Origin: an uncultured Armatimonadota bacterium
GTDB lineage: Bacteria; Armatimonadota; Armatimonadia; Armatimonadales; Armatimonadaceae
Assembly: GCA_903915615.1 (NCBI GenBank)
Contig: CAIWTR010000664.1
Location: 1 to 6,428, forward strand
Direction: 5' to 3'
Length of the DNA: 6,428 nucleotides
Shown piece after piece: positions 5,728-6,428 of the stretch. The notes under the pieces are model-generated. The model had not been told where the DNA came from, made no database searches, and saw nothing but the letters and a program-made list of their open reading frames with translations. Numbering within the stretch: position 1 is the stretch's first letter; every line of letters begins with the position of its first letter. The position numbers and the translations under genes are program-made.

Positions 5728-6428
5728 ATGTTTTGGCTAATGGCAACTGACTTCGGTTTGGATGGCTTCCCGGCTACATCCGAGCTGCAACAACCTGAAA
5801 AGCAAACAGCGTACACACAGCAGTTCGATTGGCTGTGCCGTAGCTGGGCGATTGCTGGCATTTTCCACTTTATGACGTTTCATGATTGGAGATGGCAAGG
5901 GCTGTCCGGGTTGATCCTGATCTGTCTTGCGATGGCTGTTTTGCTTCGGCCGAAGCCCATGTTGTTCGCCCTGTTTCTCGCAGTGGATGTATTCGCCGTC
6001 GGAAGTCACATGGGACCCGTCCCAAACCACATCCTGTTTTCGCTGGTGATGAACATCGTGATGCTGGCGGTGCTCATCGTTGCAATGGTGCGAGAAAAAC
6101 GACACGCTACTGCTGACTATGTTCGGAGCCGCTGGGTGATCACCGTCGCGCCCATCATGCGGATAGCAGTGTCAATCTTGTATTTCTTTACTGTCTTCCA
6201 TAAGATCAATACGGCGTATTTCAATCCAGATGTCAGCTGTGCATCCACAATGCTGCATGAAATCGGATTGATGTATCCGTTGATGCCGACTGGCGGCGTC
6301 TTTGACCACTTTGCGATTTACGGCACCCTCCTTATCGAGGCGTTTATTCCCATCCTGATGCTCATCCCCCGGACACGGTTGGTTGGTGGGTTACTTGCGC
6401 TCGGCTTTCACGCGATGTTGTCCTTGCA
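5728..6428 (+). CDS. HTTM / vitamin K-dependent gamma-carboxylase-like multi-pass membrane protein, 3' end beyond the window
   Basis: An open frame of 233 codons runs without a stop to the window edge. After a polar first 35 residues it is strongly hydrophobic, with candidate membrane helices near 56-73, 77-93, 100-120, 137-157, 194-213 and 218-233. Residues 152-172, with the segment YFFTVFHKINTAYF then NPDVSCA, resemble the conserved part of HTTM proteins; Lys159 aligns by eye with the catalytic-base lysine of human gamma-glutamyl carboxylase (KKLDADW). GFHAML near the end (226-231) resembles the later FH motif. Bacterial members are largely uncharacterised; some, such as SdpB, act with secreted peptides. 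The frame is closed upstream by TAA at 5698-5700, so the start is ATG 5728, TTG 5722 or internal ATG 5740; none has a clear Shine-Dalgarno. The family call rests on short motifs in a truncated protein. Confidence 0.65.
   Translation, partial: MFWLMATDFGLDGFPATSELQQPEKQTAYTQQFDWLCRSWAIAGIFHFMTFHDWRWQGLSGLILICLAMAVLLRPKPMLFALFLAVDVFAVGSHMGPVPNHILFSLVMNIVMLAVLIVAMVREKRHATADYVRSRWVITVAPIMRIAVSILYFFTVFHKINTAYFNPDVSCASTMLHEIGLMYPLMPTGGVFDHFAIYGTLLIEAFIPILMLIPRTRLVGGLLALGFHAMLSL
5745..5758 (+). repeat. Direct repeat, copy 2 (AACTGACTTCGGTT) in the start of the HTTM-like gene
   Basis: This is the uninterrupted version of the element at 5641-5659, lying in codons 6-11 of the HTTM-like reading frame. 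It can also form a small TTCG-loop stem (GAC with GTT, including one G-U pair). Its position just inside the coding region would suit a site that affects initiation, but a chance match has not been excluded. Confidence 0.4.

Noticed and set aside
5737..6105. Minus-strand open frame of 122 codons, and a + strand open frame at 5886-6116
   Set aside because: Both overlap the HTTM-like frame, which has membrane helices and family motifs and stays open to the window edge. The alternative products are low-complexity His-, Gln- or Arg-rich.
1..6428. tRNA, rRNA, CRISPR array, insertion sequence or prophage gene
   Set aside because: No regularly spaced repeats, cloverleaf-like segments, transposase motifs or long terminal inverted repeats were seen on either strand.

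Overview
This is a bacterial chromosomal segment with protein-coding genes packed on the + strand. By eye it is moderately GC-rich, with an AT-richer patch around 5630-5720. Ordinary bacterial code, short intergenic gaps and ATG/GTG starts fit a free-living bacterium. Nothing in the window fixes the phylum. The relatives I recall for the esterase-like and HTTM-like proteins come from scattered non-model phyla (Planctomycetes, Myxococcota, Armatimonadota and similar), which is only a weak hint. I see no rRNA, tRNA, CRISPR array, transposase or phage gene.

Layout: bases 1-72 are the last 23 codons and stop of a membrane protein, possibly signal peptidase II (LspA). Its stop overlaps by one base the ATG of a complete RluD-type 23S rRNA pseudouridine synthase (72-1157). 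After 36 bases comes a complete prolyl oligopeptidase of family S9A (1194-3242). Three bases later a two-domain alpha/beta-hydrolase of the putative-esterase type starts (3246-4643). After another three bases a GTG starts a divergent adenosine deaminase-family metalloenzyme (4647-5627). A 100-base spacer (5628-5727) carries a hairpin with a cUUCGg tetraloop, a second small inverted repeat and short direct repeats. The last gene (5728 to the window end, open) is a multi-pass membrane protein resembling the HTTM / vitamin K-dependent gamma-carboxylase family.

How they fit together: the first two genes are a common housekeeping pairing (lipoprotein signal peptidase and rRNA modification). The next three are spaced as a translationally coupled set of apparently cytoplasmic hydrolases: a peptidase, an esterase-like enzyme and an amidohydrolase-fold deaminase. 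They may form a degradative or salvage pathway, but the substrate is unknown. All four complete genes lie in one reading frame and end in TAG. The deaminase keeps all the metal ligands but differs at two substrate-contact positions, so calling it plain adenosine deaminase would be unsafe. The HTTM-like gene is probably a separate transcription unit.

The points most worth a second look are the three-hydrolase cassette and its deaminase, the structured spacer with a repeat that recurs inside the start of the HTTM-like gene, and a strong local excess of the 5-mer GGATG/CATCC.
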